From assembly GCA_036479115.1 (NCBI GenBank), contig JAZGFD010000186.1, positions 1 to 45,951 of the forward strand: 45,951 nucleotides of DNA, read 5' to 3'. Positions within the stretch are counted from its first letter, which is position 1, and each line of letters begins with the position of its first letter. Under the pieces are notes generated by a model that had not been told where the DNA came from, did no database searches, and saw only the letters and a list, made by a program, of their open reading frames with translations. Source of the DNA: UBA7328 sp036479115 (GTDB lineage: Bacteria; Bacteroidota; Bacteroidia; Chitinophagales; Saprospiraceae). The position numbers and the translations under genes are program-made. Positions 34,075 through 41,461 of the stretch are shown here, piece by piece.

Positions 34075-34392
34075 TAACAATTTTGGCTAAAATCTGCCCC
34101 CTTCTGAGTAGTCACATTTAAAAGGAAAATCTGTAAAATGAAATAATTTTGGTGACCTTTTGCCATTGTTCTTTGACAATTAGGCGTCTTCATATCAAAA
34201 AAATATAAATCATCGCCAAAATATCACCTGCATTTAATGAAATAGCTTGCCTTCAAAATCGCACATAAGTAAAAATCACTCCTCACACACTTTGAAAATC
34301 GCGTTAACCTTGTGTTTGGATAATTTAACATCTGACTAACACTGTGATGAGGTACTTCGATAGTCTTTATTTCAACTAAAACACATTGACTT
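34075..34392. other. Intergenic stretch with a family C remnant
   Basis: The first 40 bp (about 34069-34113) resemble collapsed family C ends (AATTTTGGCTAAAATC, then CTGAGTAGTCAC). The rest has no gene, hairpin terminator or clear promoter that I can see. Confidence 0.45.
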
Positions 34393-35067
34393 ATGAGGCT
34401 TATCAAACTATTACTTCTGATGATATTTATTTCATTTTTTACTGATTCCTACTCTCAGTTTGATGCAAATATCAAATATGGCGCACATATAAGCAGCATT
34501 ATCACCGTAGGTACAATAAATGGATTAGATGCAATTAAAACTCCCGTAACGAGCCATTTGATAGAAGCCTCTATCGGATATGACCTTAATCCGGTTCTTA
34601 ATATAAGCGCTGGATTATCTTATAAAAAGAAAGGTTTTGGTCTTGAATACACTCTTGAAGAAAAGATATTAGGGTTGACAATACCATTGGGATTAAGAGC
34701 GGAGTTGGATATAAAATCTTTGTCAATTCCGATTAAGCTAAAATATAAACTCCCTATTGTCGGGCTCGAAAGCTATGCCTTTGGAGGCGGCGGTTATTCA
34801 TTCCACTTCGATTCTAAAATTAAAACATCAGCCAATATCATTGGCAATATTGATATAGCCGAAATACCAACAAATAAATTAATTAACAAAGGAGAAGGTT
34901 TTGCTCATATCGGACTAGGAATAACCAGCCCGTTTGGAAAAGGTAAATTGTTTGGAGAGATTTCATATGAAACCTCTTTACTAAATTACACATCAGAGTT
35001 AATATTAGATTTACCAATAAGAAATAGAGGAATTACAGTAGGTGTCGGCTATTCAATGTCGTTTTGA
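34393..35067 (+). CDS. Outer-membrane beta-barrel protein
   Basis: A 224-residue exported protein with a signal peptide (about 1-21, ending SYSQ). The mature part alternates short hydrophobic strands with turns (IKYGAHISSI, LIEASIGYDLNPVLNISAGLSYKK broken into strands, YAFGGGGYSFHF) and ends with GITVGVGYSMSF, a terminal aromatic as in outer-membrane barrels. It fits the small OmpW/PorT-like barrel group in Bacteroidota; function unknown. It stands alone; a family D element follows 11 bp after the stop. Confidence 0.8.
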   Translation: MRLIKLLLLMIFISFFTDSYSQFDANIKYGAHISSIITVGTINGLDAIKTPVTSHLIEASIGYDLNPVLNISAGLSYKKKGFGLEYTLEEKILGLTIPLGLRAELDIKSLSIPIKLKYKLPIVGLESYAFGGGGYSFHFDSKIKTSANIIGNIDIAEIPTNKLINKGEGFAHIGLGITSPFGKGKLFGEISYETSLLNYTSELILDLPIRNRGITVGVGYSMSF

Positions 35068-35078
35068 TTGCTAGGGCT

Positions 35079-35236
35079 GTAAGTGCTCAATATCTTGTGT
35101 AATCAGAAAATATTGTCATCATTTTTGGGCAGAATTGTCGTCAAACCCCAACATTCACTTCTTGACCAAGGGCGTTGCCTTTGCCTATTCAGCTTAAAGG
35201 CCTTCATCTATGGTGAATACAATATTTAGGACTTAC
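35079..35236 (+). mobile_element. Family D element (D3)
   Basis: 158 bp in the opposite orientation to D1 and D2. The ends are inverted repeats: GTAAGTGCTCAATATC and, read inward, GTAAGTCCTAAATATT (13 of 16). The core contains AAGGGCGTTGCC and CTATTCAGCTTAAAGGCC. It fills the space between two convergent genes. Confidence 0.7.
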
Positions 35237-35245
35237 CAGAGGCTT

Positions 35246-35509
35246 TCAAAAATGAGGAGTGGCCTCTTCTGCTATATCATAAGATTTCTTGCGGTTTCTA
35301 ATCCAAATAAACACTAACGCACCGATTAATAAATATGGCATTGATAAAAGATAAAGAATACCATTATTTAGTCCTTGAGCAGAAGTTCCGCCATTTTGTT
35401 GGTTAGATTCTACCGCCATTTTACACATCGGACATTGGGCTATGATATCTGTAGCGATGAGTGAGATCAGCACAATTAGAATAGCGGTAATTAAGACTTT
35501 TTTATTCAT
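35246..35509 (-). CDS. Small membrane protein with CPMC motif at the end of the oxidase cluster
   Basis: An 87-residue protein starting at the Met at 35509, so that residues 1-23 form a signal or membrane segment; an earlier in-frame Met at 35587 would lie inside the upstream gene. After the segment comes AQCPMCKMAVES, a CxxC pair like those of metal or thiol-redox proteins, and then a membrane span (about 50-67). Related small proteins often close the Act/Cox cluster in Bacteroidota. A role in copper handling or haem-copper oxidase assembly is inferred from context only. Confidence 0.78.
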   Translation of the reverse strand: MNKKVLITAILIVLISLIATDIIAQCPMCKMAVESNQQNGGTSAQGLNNGILYLLSMPYLLIGALVFIWIRNRKKSYDIAEEATPHF

Positions 35510-35520
35510 CATCTCAATAT

Positions 35521-36057
35521 TTATAAGCCATAACAAGGCTTGAGTAGCAAGTACACCACGGGGCCTGTGATAGATACGTATAACCATACAGGGTACACTT
35601 TTCTAGCAAGTTTTTTATGTTTTTCAAACTGCTTCGTATAGGCTCTAATATAGGTAAATAGAATAAATGGTAAGCTCAATCCTGCCAATACAATATGAGT
35701 AAGTAAAACGAAATAATAAACAATTTTTATCCATCCCTCTCTGCAAAAACTGGTTTCTACTGTTGTGAAATGGTATAAAACATAACACATAAGAAATAAA
35801 ACAGAACTGACAAGAGCAGCAGTCATTAAATTCATGTGGGCATTAAAGTTTTTCTTTAAAACCATGTATAATGCGGCAACCAAGAAAAGTGTGGTAAATG
35901 TGTTAAGAAGTGCATTCACGGGTGGAAGGAAACTGGAATCTAAACTCAGGTCTATTTTTACTCTTCTCATCATTCCCACCAAAATAAAAATTAGCATACT
36001 GAGTACTACAGCCCACCTATCTAATTTTTTCCCTAAAGCTACATTGCCTTCTTCCAT
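35521..36057 (-). CDS. DUF420 membrane protein of the oxidase cluster
   Basis: A 178-residue protein with about five membrane spans. The pattern PPVNALLNTFTTLFLVAAL and HMNLMTAALVSSVLFL, with histidines in FNAHMN and LTHIVLAG, is that of DUF420, related to CtaM-type factors needed for oxidase maturation. It starts 3 bp after the SCO-like gene and ends 11 bp before the CPMC protein start. The assembly role is family knowledge and context, not shown here. Confidence 0.88.
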   Translation of the reverse strand: MEEGNVALGKKLDRWAVVLSMLIFILVGMMRRVKIDLSLDSSFLPPVNALLNTFTTLFLVAALYMVLKKNFNAHMNLMTAALVSSVLFLMCYVLYHFTTVETSFCREGWIKIVYYFVLLTHIVLAGLSLPFILFTYIRAYTKQFEKHKKLARKVYPVWLYVSITGPVVYLLLKPCYGL

Positions 36058-36060
36058 TTT

Positions 36061-36588
36061 TTATCTTTCTAATTTTATCTTCTTTGAGGATTCTATTGGT
36101 AGTAAAACGCTCAAATGCTGAATAAATGTTTTGAAGGTCTCCTCGTCGTATTGGTATGATTCTCTAACCTGACCACTAGTATCTACTAAGATCATATCAT
36201 GCATACTAAATATATTTTGCAGCTTAGGTGATGTCTCTAATTGAAAATGTTTCTCTCCCCATATATTATTTGTAGTACTTTCTAGTTTTGTAGCGGAGTA
36301 AGTAGTCAAGTGAAAAAAATTATTCCCTTTGTACTTCTCATATAGTTGCTGAGCCTTGGTTAAATCAACCTTTGAAATATTAACAACAGCATTAACCATT
36401 TTCGGAACGAATTCCACTTCAGATTGCAAGTTTTTAGTAAGAACTAAATCTTCTTCATCTTGCTTTAAAGATTCTATAGCATTTATCCTAAATGAAAGGC
36501 CTTGTCGCAAATATACATATGAAAGCATCGGCATTCCTATAATGACAAATACTACTGCCGACGCAATGAATTTTCCGTAAAGTTTCAT
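36061..36588 (-). CDS. SCO-like protein lacking cysteines
   Basis: A 175-residue protein with one N-terminal membrane anchor (about 7-28). The remainder aligns in outline with the SCO/thioredoxin fold: an EVEFVPKMVNAVVNISKVD stretch, and MHDMILVDTSGQVRESY, which looks like the strand-turn-strand near the SCO C terminus. The CxxxC copper site is absent and there is no cysteine anywhere. Position and length make it the SCO counterpart of the cluster, but copper transfer by the normal mechanism is excluded. A degenerate or scaffolding role is possible. A family C element separates it from subunit IV. Confidence 0.6.
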   Translation of the reverse strand: MKLYGKFIASAVVFVIIGMPMLSYVYLRQGLSFRINAIESLKQDEEDLVLTKNLQSEVEFVPKMVNAVVNISKVDLTKAQQLYEKYKGNNFFHLTTYSATKLESTTNNIWGEKHFQLETSPKLQNIFSMHDMILVDTSGQVRESYQYDEETFKTFIQHLSVLLPIESSKKIKLER

Positions 36589-36597
36589 AAATGATTA

Positions 36598-36775
36598 TAA
36601 GTTTTGTAACTACTTAGGTGGAGCCATTTTTTTATACAAAAAAAGTTTTTTTCTACTTTATTCCATCTATTTTTTTCGCCATAGCTCTGCTATGCTTCAA
36701 AAAATGAGCTTTATCTGGTAAAAAAAATAACAACTTATTACCTCAAAAGCGCCCACTTGAGTAGTTACTAAGTTT
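36598..36775 (+). mobile_element. Family C MITE inside the oxidase cluster, 7-bp duplication (C6)
   Basis: The element (36605-36768, 164 bp) starts TGTAACTACTTAGGTGG and ends CACTTGAGTAGTTAC. Perfect 7-bp direct repeats TAAGTTT flank it (36598-36604 and 36769-36775). It sits between the subunit IV gene and the SCO-like gene, which otherwise would be about 26 bp apart. Confidence 0.9.
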
Positions 36776-36785
36776 CATTCAGCCA

Positions 36786-37241
36786 CTATATCGTATATTC
36801 TTCTATAATATCAATGGGGGTATAATCTCTAAGAAAACCCACCTCTTCTATTTTTTCTTTATTTTTATCGTTTATTAACTCTCTTCTATTTCCCCAATCA
36901 TTGCCTTCATATAAAAAAGCAATTACACCCCATACCAAAAGAAAAGTAGGTAATAAAACGGATTTAGCTAATCCATTTAATTCATACTTCATGTGCATAA
37001 ATTCAAATATGATAAGGAATGCTTTGATTAAACTCATTGTTATCATCACTATGGCTACAATGTTAAAAGGGATACCCCAATCAACAAAGGGTAGCGGAAT
37101 TGTAAAAGTAGGAATTGTAAAACCTTCAATTAAATGTCCTTTGCCAAACAAAGCAAAAAGAACCTCTCCTATAGTGATTAAACCAAGTATGCTTATAACT
37201 TTAAGCGCTAATTTCTTAGATGTCTCGTAATCGTGAGCCAT
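36786..37241 (-). CDS. Cytochrome c oxidase subunit IV-like protein
   Basis: A 151-residue protein with three membrane spans (about 14-30, 52-72 and 94-111). The FIIFEFMHMKYE motif with its His and Glu, and the placing after two subunit III genes, identify the prokaryotic subunit IV (CyoD/COX4-like) family. It is a small accessory subunit of the terminal oxidase. It starts 15 bp after the first subunit III gene ends. Its C-terminal codons and stop fall in sequence resembling a family A variant end. Confidence 0.85.
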   Translation of the reverse strand: MAHDYETSKKLALKVISILGLITIGEVLFALFGKGHLIEGFTIPTFTIPLPFVDWGIPFNIVAIVMITMSLIKAFLIIFEFMHMKYELNGLAKSVLLPTFLLVWGVIAFLYEGNDWGNRRELINDKNKEKIEEVGFLRDYTPIDIIEEYTI

Positions 37242-37256
37242 TTTTTAATTTTATAA

Positions 37257-38096
37257 TTATATTAAATAAAATACTAGAAATACAAATACCCATACTAAAT
37301 CAACAAAGTGCCAGTATAAGCCTATTTTCTCTACCATTTCATACCCATTCTTTCGTTTGACATAATTACCGCTGATCACATTGATCAGTATTATTATCAA
37401 GAAAACTACACCGGAGAGCACGTGAAAACCATGAAATCCTGTAATACAAAAGAACAGAGCACCAAAAGCTCTTGGTCCAAAATCTTGTTGCTTAATAGAT
37501 CCTTTTTCGGAACCCTCCGTCACTTTATATTTTAATTGATGGTATTCCCCATCATGTTTATGAATCAAATATGGGTCTCCAGGAATAAAAGTCATTCCTT
37601 CCGTAACATCATGTCCATCGCCTTCAAGATATACCCCATGCTCTATATGAGAGCCAAAAGGGTTAGTTAAAACTGTCATGTGTTCTTTTCCAATCAAGGT
37701 GTTCCATTCCCAAGCTTGGCATCCTAGAAATCCTAAACCACCAATAATTGTCAAAACCATCCATAAGGTAATGCCCTTTTTATTTTCCCGATGTCCTTCT
37801 TGTACTGCTCTTACCATTGTATATGAGCTGAATAAAAGAACGAAAGTCATTATCGTTACAAAAATTAACGGCTTATGGTGAATCTCTCCAGGTAAGCTTT
37901 GGAACACAAAATCGGGCACTGGCCAAGCAGGGTTACTCACTCTTAATGCTCCATAAGCAATTAAGAATGCTGAAAATGTAAATGCATCCGATAATAGAAA
38001 GTACCACATCATCAGCTTACCATAGCTGGCTCCCATAGGTCGGGTACCACCGTCCCATCTTTCTTTGTCTGATATTATAGTTGTGTCTGTTGCCAT
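37257..38096 (-). CDS. Cytochrome c oxidase subunit III (larger copy)
   Basis: A 279-residue subunit III with about five spans. It contains SYGKLMMWYFLLSDAFTF at the start, MVRAVQEGHRENKKG, LGCQAWEWNTL and the family signature FGALFFCITGFHGFHVLSG followed by YWHFVDLVWVFVF. Between spans there is a roughly 55-residue soluble insertion (about 140-195) absent from the shorter copy. Subunit III stabilises the oxidase core and holds lipids. Two adjacent subunit III genes are the norm in this type of Bacteroidota cluster. Confidence 0.93.
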   Translation of the reverse strand: MATDTTIISDKERWDGGTRPMGASYGKLMMWYFLLSDAFTFSAFLIAYGALRVSNPAWPVPDFVFQSLPGEIHHKPLIFVTIMTFVLLFSSYTMVRAVQEGHRENKKGITLWMVLTIIGGLGFLGCQAWEWNTLIGKEHMTVLTNPFGSHIEHGVYLEGDGHDVTEGMTFIPGDPYLIHKHDGEYHQLKYKVTEGSEKGSIKQQDFGPRAFGALFFCITGFHGFHVLSGVVFLIIILINVISGNYVKRKNGYEMVEKIGLYWHFVDLVWVFVFLVFYLI

Positions 38097-38114
38097 TTTA
38101 TATAATTCTTATGA

Positions 38115-38699
38115 CTATCTACTCATTATTAAAAAAATCAACAAATACACCCACAAAATATCTACAAAGTGCCAATACTGCAGTGTTATTTCAATGTTAA
38201 CTTTTCTTTTTTTTGTAAATTTCTTTAATGTAAATGCATTGATTATGCCAACCACTAAGGCCGCTAATCCGCCCAGTATATGAAGGCCATGAATGCCTGT
38301 AATAACGTATAAAAATGACCCTGATGGATTGCCTTTTAGGTCTATTCCAAAAGAGAATAGTTCTACCCATCCTTGATATTGAAGTGCAAGAAAAATGCAA
38401 CCTAGAACAAATGCACTTATTACTCCTCCTTGATACATTAACATATTCCTCTTTTTATAGCCAGAGTATCCCAAATGAAGACATAGGCTGCTAAAAAGTA
38501 AGACCAAAGTACTGTAATAAAATATAGTAGGGACGCTAAATTCTAACCAATTTCCTCCTGCTCTTCTCACTAAGTAAGCACTTGTCAAAGCGGCAAACAT
38601 CATAAGAATACTGGCCATGCCAAGCCATAGTGCAAACTTTAATGGATTGATTCGAGTGTGCGTATTTGCACTATTATTAGCCGTTAATACATTCCTCAT
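38115..38699 (-). CDS. Cytochrome c oxidase subunit III (smaller copy)
   Basis: A 194-residue subunit III of five spans, with FALWLGMASILMMFAALTSAY at the start, VITGIHGLHILGGL as signature and LQYWHFVDILWVYLL at the end. It is the short, CyoC-like version. Its first base overlaps the last base of ctaB, and the larger subunit III gene follows after 18 bp. Confidence 0.93.
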   Translation of the reverse strand: MRNVLTANNSANTHTRINPLKFALWLGMASILMMFAALTSAYLVRRAGGNWLEFSVPTIFYYSTLVLLFSSLCLHLGYSGYKKRNMLMYQGGVISAFVLGCIFLALQYQGWVELFSFGIDLKGNPSGSFLYVITGIHGLHILGGLAALVVGIINAFTLKKFTKKRKVNIEITLQYWHFVDILWVYLLIFLIMSR

Positions 38700-39622
38700 T
38701 ATATCATTCCAATTATAATGACCAATAATACTGCTGGTATATAGGCAATACTGCTCAAAAGAAGCTGCAAGGCTGAACGACTATCAAATTTTTGGAAAAA
38801 TCGAACCGATGCAAATATGTATCCTAAGGTCAATATGACCAAGGTGAGCATTGAAAATACACCATCAAAACCTGATAAATATATTAGCCATAGGGAAGGC
38901 AACAGGAATAAACTCATTACTACGCCATTTGCTCCTATGCTACGCGCAGGAAATTCTTCATCTCCTTCTGGGATAAACTTAAATCCTGCCTTTTTATAGT
39001 CTTTGTAGCCTTTAAAAGCAATAGACCAAAAGTGTGGGTATTGCCAAAAAAACTGAATTAAAAACAATCCCAACGCCAATAATGTGAGCTCTCCAGTAAA
39101 TGCAACCACTCCAATCAACATTGGCATAGCTCCTGCTATGGCCCCTACGAATACTGCAGCCCCACTGTAGCGCTTTAAGGGTGTATATACAAAAGCATAT
39201 AAAACAAAAGCAATCATGCCCAATAATCCACACAGTGGATTAAAAAGAGCGAGTAAAGTAATGCCTAACATGCACATCAATCCAGCTGCTAGAACAGCCT
39301 CAGAAACAGACATCCTGCCGGTCACGACTGGCCTATTCATTGTGCGTTTCATAATTTTATCGAAGTCTCTTTCCAATACTTCATTTAAGGCATTTGATGC
39401 TCCTGTAACAAAAAAGCCGCCCAATGCTAACACTACTATATCTACCCAGCCAGCAGATAGGCCAGAAGCAATCACAAAAGAACCTACTGCAGTTAATACC
39501 ACAATTAAGGTAAGGTTTACCTTTACCAGCTGTGCATAGTCACTGACTTTAGAAGGAGTAGATTCTAACGTTTTTACTCCTGCTTTTGTAGAATTTGATA
39601 TTTGACTAGTGGGACTCTTCAA
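38699..39622 (-). CDS. ctaB: Protohaem IX farnesyltransferase (haem o synthase)
   Basis: A 307-residue UbiA-family membrane enzyme of about nine spans that adds a farnesyl group to haem b to give haem o, the precursor of haem a. The aspartate-rich motif NEVLERDFDKIMKRT with NRPVVTGRMS, and a second region YKDYKKAGFKFIPEGDEE, are visible. It overlaps the end of coxA by 17 bp. The presence of this gene inside the operon fits local supply of haem a to the oxidase; no ctaA is in the window. Confidence 0.96.
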   Translation of the reverse strand: MKSPTSQISNSTKAGVKTLESTPSKVSDYAQLVKVNLTLIVVLTAVGSFVIASGLSAGWVDIVVLALGGFFVTGASNALNEVLERDFDKIMKRTMNRPVVTGRMSVSEAVLAAGLMCMLGITLLALFNPLCGLLGMIAFVLYAFVYTPLKRYSGAAVFVGAIAGAMPMLIGVVAFTGELTLLALGLFLIQFFWQYPHFWSIAFKGYKDYKKAGFKFIPEGDEEFPARSIGANGVVMSLFLLPSLWLIYLSGFDGVFSMLTLVILTLGYIFASVRFFQKFDSRSALQLLLSSIAYIPAVLLVIIIGMI

Positions 39623-41456
39623 GTTTTTCTTCTTCTGTTAGTGGTACATATTGCGGTACAAACTCAATACCGTTTTTTCCATAATCATAAGGCCATCTGT
39701 GTACAGTAGGAATCTTTCCTTCCCAGTTACCATGCCCCGGTTCAATTTCAGTGGTCCATTCGAGTGTATTTGACCCATAGGGATTTTTTACGATTTGCTT
39801 CCTTCCCTTATTCATACTATAGAAGAAATTTACAACAAAGAGTATACTGGCTCCAAAAGTGATAATTGCAGCTATGGTAATGAATTGATTCATTGCTGTA
39901 AACTGCTCAAATGCCTCAAAAGAATCAAATCTATAATATCTTCTGGGGACTCCTGCCATTCCGAGATAGTGCATTGGCCAAAAGATTGCATAAGCGCCAA
40001 CAATGGTCAACCAAAAATGAATCTTACCCAAAGTTTCATTCATAAATCTGCCAAACATTTTTGGAAACCAATGATAGATTCCCGAAAACATTCCAAACAT
40101 TGCTGCAACACCCATAACAATATGAAAGTGGGCTACCACGAAATATGTATCATGCATTTGAATATCAATAGCAGAGTTGCCAAGAAATATACCTGTCAAG
40201 CCTCCAGAGATGAACATTGAGATAAATCCTATGGCAAACATCATGGCTGTATTTAGCCTTATTTTTCCGCCCCAAAGCGTAGTAATCCAATTAAAGACTT
40301 TTACAGCCGAGGGAACTGCTATGATCAAAGTGAAAATCACAAAGAAATTTGAAAGGAATGGGTTTACACCCGCCATAAACATATGGTGTGCCCATACAAT
40401 AAAAGATAAAAAAGCTATGGCAAGCATAGAGTAAACCATTGCTTTGTACCCAAATATTGGTTTTCGAGCATGTACAGATAGTACTTCTGACACTATACCC
40501 ATAGCTGGGAGAATGATAATATATACCTCTGGGTGGCCTAAAAACCAAAACAAGTGCTGATATAAGATAGGGCTGCCACCTACATAGTCTAATGCTTGAC
40601 CATTAATAAATATATCGCTTAGGTAAAAACTGGTTCCCAATCCTCTGTCGAATATTAAAAGAAAAAATCCGGATGCCAAAACTGGAAACGAAAGAAGAGC
40701 AATGATAGCTGTAATAAAGAAAGCCCATATAGAAAGAGGCATTCTCCACAAGCTCATTCCTTTTGTTCTTAGATTTAATACAGTTGTGATATAGTTAACA
40801 CCTCCTAAGAGTACAGAAACTACAAAAAGGACTAAACTCACCAGCCACAAAGTCATACCACCTGCAGACCCTGAAGATGCCTGTGGCAATGCACTCAGTG
40901 GAGGATAGGCTGTCCAACCTCCTGAGAATGGTCCAGTGTTTAGGAATAGTGAATAAAACATAACTGCTCCTGCTAAAAAGAAGAACCAGTAGGAGAGCAT
41001 ATTGAGAAATGGAGATGCCATATCCCTTGCCCCCAACTGAAGTGGAATTAAAAGATTTGAAAATGTTCCGCTTAATCCTGCCGTTAATACAAAGAATACG
41101 ATTATGGTCCCGTGCATGGTCACCAATGCATAATAAAATTGAGGATCTAAGGTGCCTATTCCAGTTTGTTCATTTAATAATATCCATCTTCCTAAAATAG
41201 GTCTAAGCCAGCTTAAACTTTCTTCTGGAAAACCCAATTGCAATCTAAATACAATTGACATACCAGCACCAATAATAGCCCAGAATATCCCTGTTATTAA
41301 AAATTGTCTGGCAATTATTTTATGATCCATACTGAATATATATTTGAATATAAATCCAGCTTGATACTTATCACCATGATGATGCTCATGAAAATGATCA
41401 TCATAACCATCCTCTTTGATCAACTGCTCTTCGTCGTATGTAATTACATTTGCCAT
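39606..41456 (-). CDS. coxA: Cytochrome c oxidase subunit I
   Basis: A 616-residue catalytic subunit with about 12 spans. Haem and copper ligands are visible: H115 (in TMHGTI) and H445 for the low-spin haem, H443 for haem a3, and H308, H357 and H358 for CuB; E310 and Y312 in GHPEVY mark an A-type oxidase with the cross-linked tyrosine, and K338 fits the K channel. The N terminus has an unusual His-rich stretch (HFHEHHHGDK, 21-30). It reduces oxygen to water and pumps protons. It starts 5 bp after coxB. Confidence 0.98.
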   Translation of the reverse strand: MANVITYDEEQLIKEDGYDDHFHEHHHGDKYQAGFIFKYIFSMDHKIIARQFLITGIFWAIIGAGMSIVFRLQLGFPEESLSWLRPILGRWILLNEQTGIGTLDPQFYYALVTMHGTIIVFFVLTAGLSGTFSNLLIPLQLGARDMASPFLNMLSYWFFFLAGAVMFYSLFLNTGPFSGGWTAYPPLSALPQASSGSAGGMTLWLVSLVLFVVSVLLGGVNYITTVLNLRTKGMSLWRMPLSIWAFFITAIIALLSFPVLASGFFLLIFDRGLGTSFYLSDIFINGQALDYVGGSPILYQHLFWFLGHPEVYIIILPAMGIVSEVLSVHARKPIFGYKAMVYSMLAIAFLSFIVWAHHMFMAGVNPFLSNFFVIFTLIIAVPSAVKVFNWITTLWGGKIRLNTAMMFAIGFISMFISGGLTGIFLGNSAIDIQMHDTYFVVAHFHIVMGVAAMFGMFSGIYHWFPKMFGRFMNETLGKIHFWLTIVGAYAIFWPMHYLGMAGVPRRYYRFDSFEAFEQFTAMNQFITIAAIITFGASILFVVNFFYSMNKGRKQIVKNPYGSNTLEWTTEIEPGHGNWEGKIPTVHRWPYDYGKNGIEFVPQYVPLTEEEKLEESH

Positions 41457-41461
41457 AGTGG

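Noticed and set aside
34224..34406. A 60-codon minus-strand open frame before the beta-barrel gene
   Set aside because: No signal, motif or family pattern, and it runs into the start of the real gene on the other strand.
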